A stretch of 64,000 nt of DNA from Sphingobacterium sp. GVS05A. Lineage in GTDB: Bacteria > Bacteroidota > Bacteroidia > Sphingobacteriales > Sphingobacteriaceae. Location of the stretch: NCBI RefSeq assembly GCF_019969845.1, contig NZ_JAHXYR010000002.1:372001-436000 (forward strand). Direction: 5' to 3'. The notes under the pieces are model-generated. The model saw only the letters and a list, made by a program, of their open reading frames with translations, ran no database searches and was not told the DNA's origin. The position numbers and the translations under genes were made by a program. This document shows, piece after piece, positions 27,550 through 36,263 of the stretch; the first letter of the stretch is position 1, and every line of letters starts with the position of its first letter.

Positions 27550-29298
27550 CTAGGAAATAGTATACGTCTTTTCTGTCGTAACAGTATAACTATCTGAAAT
27601 GACGTTATCCACAAATCTCCATTCTGCAAGCGACGTGGCGGCCGTAAATTTCACATGTAGATACCCTCTCTTATAAAGATTGGCATATTCTAGTTCATCA
27701 ATTAATACAGAAAAAGCCTGAGCAAGTTCCATTGCTTTTTTAGTATCTGTGGTAATTCCCAAGTAACTCTCTAATCCAGGTGACGAGACCGAACTGCAGG
27801 CCAATTCCGTTCCTATAAATTTACCCTGAGCATCTGTCAATTTTCCTAGCCATGCATTGTGTGTATCGCCAGCCAATACTACGACTTTCTTACCTGCTAA
27901 AATCGAATATAAACGCTCTCTTTCCATAAAATAGCCATCCCATGCATCTAGATTATAGGGCAGAACCGTTGTAATTCTTGCAATGTCCTGCTGTGTCAGT
28001 GTAGGATCTTTTTGCAGGTATCTCGTTTTTAGGATAACCAACTGTCCAATTGCAGCTGAAAGTGCAGCCATTGTAGATGGCTGAGCATTCCCAAAATGTG
28101 CTATTTCAGTCATTACTCGGTTCAGCAACATTAAGAGTTCCGCAGGAATCAGCATCTTGGTCATTAGGATCTGTTGTCCCAATACTTTCCATATTGTCGT
28201 ATCAGCGTTAATCTGAGCCCCTAACCAAGTCATTTGTTCATTACCAATCAACTTTCTATTGTTACTGAGCAGATCAGTCTGAAATTGTGTTTGTTTAAAG
28301 TTTCCGCTTCCATCTATATAGTTTGTGTAATCCAATTGTTTATCCCGTGCGATTATCCGGGTATCCAGCATATAGAGTGAGAGAAGATTACCAAAGGTAA
28401 AACTCCTATAAATACGTTGGTCCTTGCCTGTCTTTAGGGGAATATATTCACTATAGGCTTGAAAAGCGGCCATTTTACGGGTATCAAAGCTTCCCTCCTC
28501 TGGCTGATGATTTTCGGCGCCAGATCGGTATGCATTATCGGTAAGTTCATGATCATCCCACACACATATAAATGGTTTTTTCTGATGAAGAAGTTGCAAA
28601 TTTTTATCACTTCTATATTGTCTGTATCTTTCTCTGTAATCTATCAGGTTTACAATCTCTTTAGCCGGTTTGTGGGCTCTACCGAGTTCATTGGTGTAGG
28701 GATTAGTGCCATATTGGCCAGGTGCATACTCATAAATGTAGTCTCCGAGGTGTACAACAATATCAGCCTCTGATTTTGCAATCGCTCCATATACGTTAAA
28801 AAGTCCAGCTGGAAAATTAGAGCAAGATACCACAGCCATTTTTACTTCATTGACATTATCTGTTTTAGCAGGAAGCGTCAATGTTTCACCAACAACACTT
28901 GCTTCCTTAGTCTTGGCATTATAAAATCTATAATAATATTTTGTATTGGAAGCTATATTCTGAACATCAATGGCTAAAGTAAAATCATTGGTAGCATCGG
29001 CCTTCACCTGTCCCCTTCGAAGAATCTCCGAAAAGCTATTCTCTTTACTTATTTCCCATGTAATTTCAGCATCTGTCTCTACAGAATATCTCGTCCAGAT
29101 GATTACCCCGGTTGCCGAGGGATCAAAGCTTGCAACGCCAGATTCAAATCCACCATTTTTAAGGTTGTCTGGTGCACTATCAATATCTGTAGGGTCATCC
29201 GAACAGCTTTCAATAAGCGGTGCTATAAAAACCCCTCCCGCTGCAATTAATGAATTTTTAAGGAATCTCCTCCGGTTAATTTGCTCGTTATTTTTCAT
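27550..29298 (-). CDS. PhoD-like alkaline phosphatase/phosphodiesterase, Tat-exported
   Basis: A 582-residue protein with a twin-arginine signal (RRRFLKNS, residues 9-16) and a lipobox-like IESC (Cys32), so it may be a Tat-exported lipoprotein. The N-terminal Ig-like domain (ATGVIIWTRYSVET) and the calcineurin-like catalytic domain are both present, with metal-binding VHLGDYIYEY, WDDHELTDN and LAGDTHNAW motifs. PhoD enzymes hydrolyse phosphate mono- and diesters outside the cytoplasm. It stands alone, with convergent genes downstream. Confidence 0.9.
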   Translation of the reverse strand: MKNNEQINRRRFLKNSLIAAGGVFIAPLIESCSDDPTDIDSAPDNLKNGGFESGVASFDPSATGVIIWTRYSVETDAEITWEISKENSFSEILRRGQVKADATNDFTLAIDVQNIASNTKYYYRFYNAKTKEASVVGETLTLPAKTDNVNEVKMAVVSCSNFPAGLFNVYGAIAKSEADIVVHLGDYIYEYAPGQYGTNPYTNELGRAHKPAKEIVNLIDYRERYRQYRSDKNLQLLHQKKPFICVWDDHELTDNAYRSGAENHQPEEGSFDTRKMAAFQAYSEYIPLKTGKDQRIYRSFTFGNLLSLYMLDTRIIARDKQLDYTNYIDGSGNFKQTQFQTDLLSNNRKLIGNEQMTWLGAQINADTTIWKVLGQQILMTKMLIPAELLMLLNRVMTEIAHFGNAQPSTMAALSAAIGQLVILKTRYLQKDPTLTQQDIARITTVLPYNLDAWDGYFMERERLYSILAGKKVVVLAGDTHNAWLGKLTDAQGKFIGTELACSSVSSPGLESYLGITTDTKKAMELAQAFSVLIDELEYANLYKRGYLHVKFTAATSLAEWRFVDNVISDSYTVTTEKTYTIS

Positions 29299-29865
29299 CT
29301 CTACTTTTTTAGGTGAAAATACGGCGTCACCGGAAACTACATGTTAAGCCAATTTTATTTATTCTTTATATTTCTAATTATATATAAACTATACTATGAC
29401 ATACTCTTTTTTCTATTTGTCAAACTTGTTGATGGATACTTTATTCTTATTTTTTTCGATTGGATAGCTTTGCCGCCATAACAGTTGAAATTTTTCTAGT
29501 ATCAATATTCTCGACAAGAAAGAGCAAATTAAAAACCAAATGCACCAAAACCGCCCGACTTATCACCGATCACTATCAAAATCGGTTACGTCAACAATGT
29601 TGCGGCGAGATAAAAGGCATCTCAATCCATTCCAATACCTAAACGTGAGGATACCGCGCTTGTAGCACCACACAATTGGTCCTCGTGATGTTTTGTAATA
29701 ATCTATCACCTCCAATACATCAATATCTGTTATACCGGCAGCTTTACCAGCCTCTACCGATTCAGACAGCATTTTTACTGATATCGACCAACAGGTTCAT
29801 TATACAAGTTCTATTTTAGCTGAATTTAAAATCTTAAATTGGCCTATCGAAAACAACAATTGAAC
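29299..29865. other. Long intergenic gap, possible remnant ORFs
   Basis: About 570 bases between the divergent PhoD gene and the unknown gene at 29866. A 69-residue minus-strand frame (29563-29772) has a soluble, coding-like composition (SVEAGKAAGITDIDVLEVID), but I do not recognise it and it has no visible promoter. It may be a decayed fragment. A plus-strand frame at 29460-29642 looks like chance. Confidence 0.4.
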
Positions 29866-31125
29866 ATGTTTAATTTTTTTAAGAATAGCTCCAATTTCCC
29901 AAAAGAAAATAATAAAGACCGCATCTGGCTGGATGACGATCGCTTGCTTTACCTCGATCATGGTAATGAAGAAGAAGTAAACTTATCTCAATTGCGCTAT
30001 GCATATGTTCAATTGTTAGCTGGAGTTCCCTACTTATTTCTATTTGACGATCACCAGCATTATATTCCCGCGAGTTCGCAAGGTTTTTCGAAGGTCTATC
30101 CCAAGTTGTCCGAACAATTTGGATTTGATGATGCATTATTCTTTCATACCATTAAGCAAAAACAGGACTGCAAGGCCAAAATCTGGATCCAGCAACAACC
30201 CTGCAACTATAATATCCTACCCGGTGGCTTTGAAGACGGCCATGTAGGTTTTGAGGTTTATACTGAACCATCACAATTTATTTCTTGGGATATCAGCTTT
30301 GCTGACATCAAAAAACTCGGTATTGGACATGAATATGCAAACGAATATGGGACAATCTATTTCAAAATAGATTACGCGGTTCGTATCGGCAACCTACGGC
30401 TGAAAGAATTGGAAATTTACTGCGATGATATTCCACCGCATGTTCCTATTCAAGAATATTTTATCACCATTTATGACGAGTCCAATACAGATAAAAGCTA
30501 CAAAGACCTCCGCGATCTTTGGTTAGATAGCGAAGACTATGACGCGGAGGATTATGGTTACGAAAGAGAAGACCAATGCTATCTATCTTTTGATTTTGGC
30601 GATCACATCTCCTCCTCCATCTGTTATACCTACGATGATGAGAGCAACTACGACGATGGCGGCACCTCACTCCATTTTTACAACCACCGTGATTATCCTT
30701 ATCTTTTGGAAAACTCAGTATATGATCAACTCATTGAGGTGACCGAACTTGTTAAATTGAAAAACAAGTGGGACATTAAGGAGAATTTCCGCAGAAATGC
30801 TGCTGTAAAAAATATTCCCACAAGCATACAACAACAACTGGGAAAGTCAAGTGGCATCTGGTTGGACAAGAAAAATAATAAAATTGGCTTTGCTGGACGG
30901 GAAACAAGCCTAATTTACGATATCGAGGACATTGATTTCTTCGAAATTGAGAATGCCCTACCTGCAAAAGGTCCTGGGTATGCCATACTGCGTGCGAACT
31001 TAATCAATGGGAGATATAATTATATTTTTGAAGCCAATACATACGAACTGGATCCTTATGCAATCACATTGGAAAATTGGACGCATAAAAAAGTATCGAT
31101 ACCGGAAGCTTATTATAATTGTTAG
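29866..31125 (+). CDS. Unknown acidic protein
   Basis: A 419-residue protein I do not recognise. I start it at ATG 29866 (MFNFFKNSSNF) rather than the in-frame TTG at 29839. It has no signal peptide or membrane helix and is rich in Asp, Glu and Tyr, with a strongly acidic stretch around residues 215-270 (DSEDYDAEDYGYEREDQ). Near the N- and C-termini two similar modules appear, RIWLDDDRLLYLDHG and GIWLDKKNNKIGFAGRETSLIY, each a short beta-rich segment. Function is unknown; it is probably cytosolic. Confidence 0.7.
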   Translation: MFNFFKNSSNFPKENNKDRIWLDDDRLLYLDHGNEEEVNLSQLRYAYVQLLAGVPYLFLFDDHQHYIPASSQGFSKVYPKLSEQFGFDDALFFHTIKQKQDCKAKIWIQQQPCNYNILPGGFEDGHVGFEVYTEPSQFISWDISFADIKKLGIGHEYANEYGTIYFKIDYAVRIGNLRLKELEIYCDDIPPHVPIQEYFITIYDESNTDKSYKDLRDLWLDSEDYDAEDYGYEREDQCYLSFDFGDHISSSICYTYDDESNYDDGGTSLHFYNHRDYPYLLENSVYDQLIEVTELVKLKNKWDIKENFRRNAAVKNIPTSIQQQLGKSSGIWLDKKNNKIGFAGRETSLIYDIEDIDFFEIENALPAKGPGYAILRANLINGRYNYIFEANTYELDPYAITLENWTHKKVSIPEAYYNC

Positions 31126-31180
31126 TGCTAATAAGTTCCTACTTTCCTTCAATCATTTTGAGATTATCGACTAACCGAAA

Positions 31181-31477
31181 TCACCAAACATCTCGACCAG
31201 ACGTATTTAGGCTATCTCTGATGTAGTTTAGTACTTCATCATTTTCATCCGACTGCTTTAACCGTTTCCGAAGGTTTACTAACCAATCCTCTAATGCTTC
31301 AGCGGGTGATTCACCATTTCCAAAAACACCCTCATGCGGATCTGGCCCTAATAAGCACCAATAAGACGTTTTTTCAATGAATACCACGGGACGCAACTCC
31401 CTAATTTCTTTGGGTAGTTCTGGCGCCTCATAATCGATCGGAACGATCTTTTCTTGCGCTATTCTCATTTGTTTCAT
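31181..31477 (-). CDS. Small HicB-like protein
   Basis: A 98-residue protein. The middle part (PVVFIEKTSYWCLLGPD, then GVFGNGESPAEALEDWL) resembles the partial RNase-H fold of HicB-type antitoxins, where a short beta-sheet precedes a G-x-S-x-x-E-A-L-x-x-W helix. The C-terminus has no clear DNA-binding domain. It lies 6 bp downstream of a 66-residue gene with which it is probably co-transcribed. The partner is not HicA-like, so a toxin-antitoxin role is speculative. Confidence 0.6.
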   Translation of the reverse strand: MKQMRIAQEKIVPIDYEAPELPKEIRELRPVVFIEKTSYWCLLGPDPHEGVFGNGESPAEALEDWLVNLRKRLKQSDENDEVLNYIRDSLNTSGRDVW

Positions 31478-31483
31478 TTTCCT

Positions 31484-31684
31484 TTACAATTTTTTAAGCT
31501 CCGCTTCCGGCCAAGTAATTAACTCCTTTAGCAGATAGGTCTTCGGCTCGGTCTCATCAGCGAATCGCTCCAAGAACTCCGGTAGATCTCCTTCGACTTT
31601 TAAAAGCTTCCCATCCTGCAAGACATCATAGCCTTCTGCCAACCATTGTTCTATTTTCTTTCTATTGATTTGAATATGTTCCAT
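31484..31684 (-). CDS. Unknown 66-residue protein paired with HicB-like gene
   Basis: I begin the gene at ATG 31682-31684 (MEHIQINRKKIEQWL); the longer frame to 31768 adds a segment with no signal or domain. The protein is small, charged and helical, with YDVLQDGKLLKVEGDLPEFLERF in the middle. I do not recognise a family. It lies 6 bp upstream of the HicB-like gene. Confidence 0.55.
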   Translation of the reverse strand: MEHIQINRKKIEQWLAEGYDVLQDGKLLKVEGDLPEFLERFADETEPKTYLLKELITWPEAELKKL

Positions 31685-32010
31685 AGTAAAATATTTAAGC
31701 TTATGCCATCGTAAATGGGTTTCCAATAAGTTCTTCAATCCTGTATTTATCAAATGAACAATGTTCAAGCGGATATCGTTTCAACAAGTTAGGTTGAATC
31801 CCATAGAGTTCGATTTTAATATAAATAAGGAGCTAAAATATTATCACCAAGGATTAAGAACAGCATAAAACAAAAATAATTCACTTATAATAAAACAGTT
31901 AATAAAAAAATCATTTTTAACCAATGAAAAACCTCCACTTGGCAAAGTATTTGTTATAACAGCGAAAGTTTTCAAATCGAAAACTTAACACTAACATTTT
32001 TTAAAATATC

Positions 32011-32535
32011 ATGAAAAAAGTACTTCTACCTATTCTGACACTTTTTACATTCTTATTTGTCATCAATGGAGAGGCAAATGCACAAACACCTTATCGTACA
32101 GCTCTTGGTCTCGGTATAGACCTTGGCGATGGCCAGACACTATTCGGCCCACAGATAAAACACAGTTTTGGCAGAAATGATGCCGTAAATGCACAAGTAT
32201 TGTTCGGAGATAACATTACAGTTGTTGGTGTAGACTATTCGTACAACGAACGTATACGGGGAACACGTGGCCTATCTTGGTATGTTGGTGTAGGTCCTCA
32301 GGCATCGTTTATCGACTATGGTAAATGGCATGGCGATTGGGATGATGACTACCACTGGAAAGACGGAAACACACACACTCATTTTGCAATCCGTCCAGCT
32401 TTAGGTTTAGAGTTTAGAATTCCTTCAGCGCCATTGGCAATGCATTTTGACTGGAAACCTTGGTGGAACTTATCTCACGGATCGAATTTCGAGGCTTCCC
32501 GTTTCTCATTGGGATTCAAATTCGTTTTGAAATAA
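32011..32535 (+). CDS. Secreted outer-membrane beta-barrel-like protein
   Basis: A 174-residue protein with a clear signal peptide (MKKVLLPILTLFTFLF..ANAQ). The rest is alternating amphipathic strands ending in an aromatic-rich SRFSLGFKFVLK, as in small outer-membrane barrels. A His/Asp-rich loop (KWHGDWDDDYHWKDGNTHTH) could bind metal, which is speculation. It is a single gene with a strong terminator. A short inverted repeat (AAGTTTTC / GAAAACTT, 31966-31986) lies in its leader. Confidence 0.75.
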   Translation: MKKVLLPILTLFTFLFVINGEANAQTPYRTALGLGIDLGDGQTLFGPQIKHSFGRNDAVNAQVLFGDNITVVGVDYSYNERIRGTRGLSWYVGVGPQASFIDYGKWHGDWDDDYHWKDGNTHTHFAIRPALGLEFRIPSAPLAMHFDWKPWWNLSHGSNFEASRFSLGFKFVLK

Positions 32536-32549
32536 AAACTGATATTCAG

Positions 32550-32596
32550 AAACAAAAAATCCTGCAGGCGCAACGTTCATGCAGGATTTTTTGTTT
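32550..32596. terminator. Strong bidirectional hairpin terminator
   Basis: A perfect 17-bp stem (32550-32566 with 32580-32596) rich in A/T at its base and TCCTGCA at its tip, immediately downstream of the barrel gene. Confidence 0.9.
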
Positions 32597-32724
32597 TTAG
32601 AGGACTTCAACATATACTTCTCCGCTCGTAATCTACCTATATTTATCAGCAACGGTCACTTAAGAAGATTCTTTTTTAATTGGCCTTTTTTTTCAGGAAT
32701 ACTTTTATGTACTTATCAATCTAC

Positions 32725-35040
32725 TTAAGGTGTCTTTATCTTTAACCCAACAAAGAAAGTTCGGGGCATATTAGGACCATAAATATAATTGCTATCCCGA
32801 TTTTTACCTGTATCAAAGTCATGTTGGTAAGCATTAAAAATATTCTTCACCCCAGCATAGACTTCGATCACATTTTTAAATTTTGACAGACTAAAAGTAT
32901 GTGACACTTTACTATTTACCTCTGAGAATGCTTTTGTATGAACCATTTGATCTTCCGGAAAATTGTCCGCACCACCAGCATGAGCGATCGTCATCTTACC
33001 CGTGTACACATAGTTCAGATTGATTGTCCAGCTTTTATCCGGTGTAATATTGAGGTTTGCAAAACCATATTCATCTGGTGTTCTCAAGAATGATCTTGTA
33101 GCTTCTATACCCTCTAGATAAGATACAGGATTTTCATATTTACTCTGCTGCAAGGTAAATCCAGTTTCCAATTGCACCTTTTTATTATAATTGGCGCGCA
33201 ATTCTAAGGTCCCTCCTGCTACTTTTGCATTATTTCCATTGCGCTTTTCAAACACCTTACCAAAATCGTCGGTACCGATTTCCTCAAGTACAAAGGCATT
33301 TTTCAGCTGTGTATAGAATCCCTCCAATGTAAAACCCGCAATCCACTTCTCCGTGGCTTTATCATAGTTTACCGAGCCGCTGAAACTCTTTGATCGCTCC
33401 TCCCGAAGATCTGGAGATAATTGAACACGTGAAACACCACCACCCGCAAAGGCAATATGAAGATCTGTATCAAATGCCTGTGGCGCCCGAAAACCTGTCC
33501 CATAGCTTAGACGAAACTGCGTATTGGCCGCATGCTTATATAACAGCGCTACACGCGGGCTGACGATTACCTTGTCCAATAGATTATGCTTATCCACACG
33601 AACCCCAGATAGCAAGTTAAATTTCTCCGCAAAGTCCCAGTCACTCTGAAAAAAGCTACCCCAATCTTTCGTATGCTGATCAACCAAATAATTATAACTT
33701 GGAATTTCATCGTAAACCTTATCGGACACATATTCCGATCCAATCGTCAACACATTCCGATGGTTCAAAAAATTGCTGATCTCATGGTTCAATTGAAAAC
33801 CACCCTGCAATGTTGTTGTCTTTGAATCGCCATAAGGAGGATTTTTGAGATGATTTTCAATCTCTTCTGGACTATCGGGGAATATTCCGGTATAATGTTT
33901 TCTATTGGTATTTTGAAAAGCTGTATAGAAGATCAATGAGGATTTATCCTGGTTAAAATTAATCTGATAATCCGCACTTCCCATCCATATTTTGTGGGTA
34001 CGTTCCTCAGACTGAAGTGTAAGGTAGGCCGGTTTTTTCGTCATATCACCCCCAAATCTATATTCATTCAGATTGCTCAAGGAGACTTCCAACTTTTGAT
34101 TGTCCGAAAACCGATAGAATGAGTTGATACCGAAGGAGGTATTTTCAATTTTAGGTATTTCCGAAAAATTATCACCATTTGCATCGTAAAAGCCACGATC
34201 ACGCTTATTGAAGAAAAAGGATGTTCCAGCGTTCCCCTTTTCATTAACCAAGGAGGCATTTCCGCCAAGATTAAAATCACTTGTTTTTCCATCAATGCTT
34301 TGGTAAAAAGAATTGACTTCATAACCACTCTGCTTCGGTAATTTGGTAATCACATTGACTGTGCCCCCTATGGCGCTTGAACCATATAACGAAGAACCGC
34401 CACCTCGAACCACCTCAATCTTTTCGACCATATTGACAGGCAATTGCTCCATACCATAGAGTCCCATCAAAGGACTGAAAATAGGCCGGCCATTGATCAG
34501 TATCTGCGAATACCCTCCCTGGAGTCCATTCATCCGCAATTGAGTGTAGTTGCAGGTCTGACAATCTGTTTCCACCCGCAAGCCCGGCTGGAATTTCAAT
34601 CCCTCCGAAAGATTACATACCTGCAGGTTGTCTAGGGTTTTACTATCCAAAATATTGACGATCACTGGGCTTTCAGTTTTTCGTTTAAATGTCTTCGTTC
34701 CTGTTACCACAATTTCATCCAGCAAAAAGATGGACCCATTTAAACGGATATCCTTGATCTCGGATACATGCTCGATCTTGATCGAATCGCGATAAGTATT
34801 AAAACCAATATGCTTCACTTCTACTTCCCAAGTACCATAGGGAATCTTTTCCAATGCAAATTTTCCAAGCTCATTGGATTTGGTGCTCATCTTAAGAAGA
34901 GGGATAGCCACGGATACCGACTTCAGCGGAAGTCCATTGCTATCATAAATTTTACCTACTACCCCACCTGTCTGCCCAAAGGAAATAAATCCGATCAGCA
35001 TGAATACTGTTGTCAAGAGAACTCTGAATCCCATCATCAT
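32725..35040 (-). CDS. TonB-dependent outer membrane receptor, probable metal/haem/siderophore uptake
   Basis: A 771-residue receptor with a signal peptide (ending SFGQ), a carboxypeptidase-regulatory-like domain (about 25-105), a plug with VTGTKTFKRKTESP (TonB-box region) and VEKIEVVRGGGSSLYGSSAIGG-type signature, and a barrel ending in VGLKIKTP. A Cys pair (C160-x-x-C163, DCQTCNYTQLRMNGL) in the plug is notable. It is divergent from a DtxR-family regulator and next to feoAB. Its promoter contains a copy of the shared operator, so metal-controlled uptake of an iron source is the likely role. The ligand is unknown. Confidence 0.9.
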   Translation of the reverse strand: MMMGFRVLLTTVFMLIGFISFGQTGGVVGKIYDSNGLPLKSVSVAIPLLKMSTKSNELGKFALEKIPYGTWEVEVKHIGFNTYRDSIKIEHVSEIKDIRLNGSIFLLDEIVVTGTKTFKRKTESPVIVNILDSKTLDNLQVCNLSEGLKFQPGLRVETDCQTCNYTQLRMNGLQGGYSQILINGRPIFSPLMGLYGMEQLPVNMVEKIEVVRGGGSSLYGSSAIGGTVNVITKLPKQSGYEVNSFYQSIDGKTSDFNLGGNASLVNEKGNAGTSFFFNKRDRGFYDANGDNFSEIPKIENTSFGINSFYRFSDNQKLEVSLSNLNEYRFGGDMTKKPAYLTLQSEERTHKIWMGSADYQINFNQDKSSLIFYTAFQNTNRKHYTGIFPDSPEEIENHLKNPPYGDSKTTTLQGGFQLNHEISNFLNHRNVLTIGSEYVSDKVYDEIPSYNYLVDQHTKDWGSFFQSDWDFAEKFNLLSGVRVDKHNLLDKVIVSPRVALLYKHAANTQFRLSYGTGFRAPQAFDTDLHIAFAGGGVSRVQLSPDLREERSKSFSGSVNYDKATEKWIAGFTLEGFYTQLKNAFVLEEIGTDDFGKVFEKRNGNNAKVAGGTLELRANYNKKVQLETGFTLQQSKYENPVSYLEGIEATRSFLRTPDEYGFANLNITPDKSWTINLNYVYTGKMTIAHAGGADNFPEDQMVHTKAFSEVNSKVSHTFSLSKFKNVIEVYAGVKNIFNAYQHDFDTGKNRDSNYIYGPNMPRTFFVGLKIKTP

Positions 35041-35074
35041 TGTTTTGTTTTGATTAATTATAAATTTAGAACTA

Positions 35075-35105
35075 CAAATCTAACAAGTTAGATTAAACTA
35101 ACAAA
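35075..35105 (-). promoter_or_regulatory. TonB receptor promoter with embedded DtxR-type operator (site A)
   Basis: On the minus strand TTTG (35105-35102), a 19-bp spacer and TAGATTTG (35082-35075) form a consensus promoter. The inverted repeat GTTAG-N6-CTAAC (35087-35102) fills the spacer. Extra CTAAC half-sites lie at 35080-35084 and 35113-35117. The first pairs with GTTAG to give an 18-bp palindrome at 35077-35094. Confidence 0.75.
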
Positions 35106-35157
35106 ATATTTTCTAACATTACTATTAGACACAACTAATATTTGGTAAATTTGTACT

Positions 35158-35817
35158 ATGATATCACAGACCGAAGAGAACTACTTAAAAGCATTATACA
35201 ATCTGACCTACCTAAAAGGCGAGGCCAGCGTCAATGAGATCAGTAAACGACTGGAAATCAAAATGCCAACGGTAAATAGTATGATGAAAAAGCTATCCGA
35301 AAAAGGTTTTGTCCATTACGAAAGCTATAAACCCCTCAAGCTTACAGAAGAAGGAAAAAAAGAAGCTGCGCTTATTATTCGCAAACATCGACTTACCGAA
35401 ATGTATCTCGTTGAAAAGATGGGCTTTGCATGGGATGAAGTTCACCAGATCGCGGAACAGATCGAGCACATCCATTCACCTGAATTTTTCACCAAGATGG
35501 ATCAATTATTGGGCTACCCGACAGTAGACCCCCATGGCTCGCCGATTCCTGACCATAATGGTGTAATGCGTTCGGAAAGTTATATCTTTCTCGACACATG
35601 CAAAACTGGAGACGCAGTGACGTTAATGGCTGTACAACCCTCTTCCAAAGAATTGTTACAATACCTGAGTGCCAAAGATCTTGAATTGGGCACAACATTA
35701 ACCATCCTTTCCATTGAGCCCTTCGACAACAGTATAACAGTCAATTATGGCAATCGAATCTCAGAAGTACTCAGTAGTAAAGTAACTGCTACACTACTTG
35801 TACGCCCCATTTCTTAA
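35158..35817 (+). CDS. DtxR-family metal-dependent transcriptional regulator
   Basis: A 219-residue protein with an N-terminal winged HTH (SVNEISKRLEIKMPTVNSMM), a metal-binding and dimerisation domain with RKHRLTEMYLVEKMGFAWDEVH, EHIHSPEFFTKMD and LGYPTVDPHGSPIP, and a C-terminal FeoA/SH3-like domain. It senses Fe2+ or Mn2+ and represses uptake genes when metal is plentiful (family knowledge). Its ATG is only 4 bp after a TAAATTTG box (35146-35153), so the transcript may be nearly leaderless. Operator site A lies about 55 bp upstream. Iron rather than manganese is suggested by feoAB next door. Confidence 0.92.
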   Translation: MISQTEENYLKALYNLTYLKGEASVNEISKRLEIKMPTVNSMMKKLSEKGFVHYESYKPLKLTEEGKKEAALIIRKHRLTEMYLVEKMGFAWDEVHQIAEQIEHIHSPEFFTKMDQLLGYPTVDPHGSPIPDHNGVMRSESYIFLDTCKTGDAVTLMAVQPSSKELLQYLSAKDLELGTTLTILSIEPFDNSITVNYGNRISEVLSSKVTATLLVRPIS

Positions 35818-35861
35818 TAATAACTCTTCCGTATTTTCGGGTCACCCATCCATACTTGCCA

Positions 35862-35892
35862 GGAGTCTGAACATAGGACTCCCATTTTTTTC
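35862..35892 (+). terminator. Hairpin terminator after the DtxR-family gene
   Basis: GGAGTCT (35862-35868) pairs with GGACTCC (35876-35882) around a 7-base loop, followed by a run of T with one C interruption. Confidence 0.8.
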
Positions 35893-35943
35893 TAATAGCC
35901 CAAAAACCTCTTCGGCACATTAGCCCATTTGCATCTTTTGACT

Positions 35944-35963
35944 AAAATATAACGTTATATTTT
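35944..35963. repeat. 20-bp perfect palindrome upstream of feoA
   Basis: AAAATATAACGTTATATTTT is its own reverse complement with no spacer. Its right end overlaps the -33 TTTG of the feoA promoter and abuts operator site B. Confidence 0.8.
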
Positions 35964-35991
35964 GTTAGTCTAATCTAATTTTATAATTTAG
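35961..35991 (+). promoter_or_regulatory. feoAB promoter with embedded DtxR-type operator (site B)
   Basis: TTTG (35961-35964), a 19-bp spacer, then TAATTTAG (35984-35991). The operator core GTTAG-N6-CTAAT (35964-35979) fills the spacer, as in sites A and C, so repressor binding would block polymerase. Confidence 0.75.
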
Positions 35992-36014
35992 CAACACTAA
36001 AAACAAAATAAGAA

Positions 36015-36263
36015 ATGATAAACAATCAGGTGATCGCATTGGGGTTATTAAAAAAAGGGGAGCTTGCAAGCATCGCGGGAATAGCGACAGACTGTCGCCA
36101 AGAAATCCGACAGCGTTTACTTGATCTAGGTTTTGTCAGGGGCGCTGAAATAAGCATCCAGAATATAAGTCCCCTAGGTGATCCGATCGCCTATAATATA
36201 CACGGCACCCTGATTTCACTTCGTAAAGATGATGCCTTACATGTATTGATTATCCATAAATAG
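36015..36263 (+). CDS. feoA: Ferrous iron transport protein A
   Basis: An 82-residue SH3-like protein: GELASIAGIATDCRQEIRQRLLDLGFVRGAEISI and the closing ISLRKDDALHVLI strand match FeoA. It is a small cytosolic partner of the FeoB transporter, whose ATG follows its stop codon directly. It is here a separate protein, whereas many Bacteroidota fuse FeoA to FeoB. Confidence 0.92.
   Translation: MINNQVIALGLLKKGELASIAGIATDCRQEIRQRLLDLGFVRGAEISIQNISPLGDPIAYNIHGTLISLRKDDALHVLIIHK

Noticed and set aside
31181..31684. Canonical HicAB toxin-antitoxin module
   Set aside because: The partner protein lacks HicA features such as the dsRBD-like fold with its active-site histidine.
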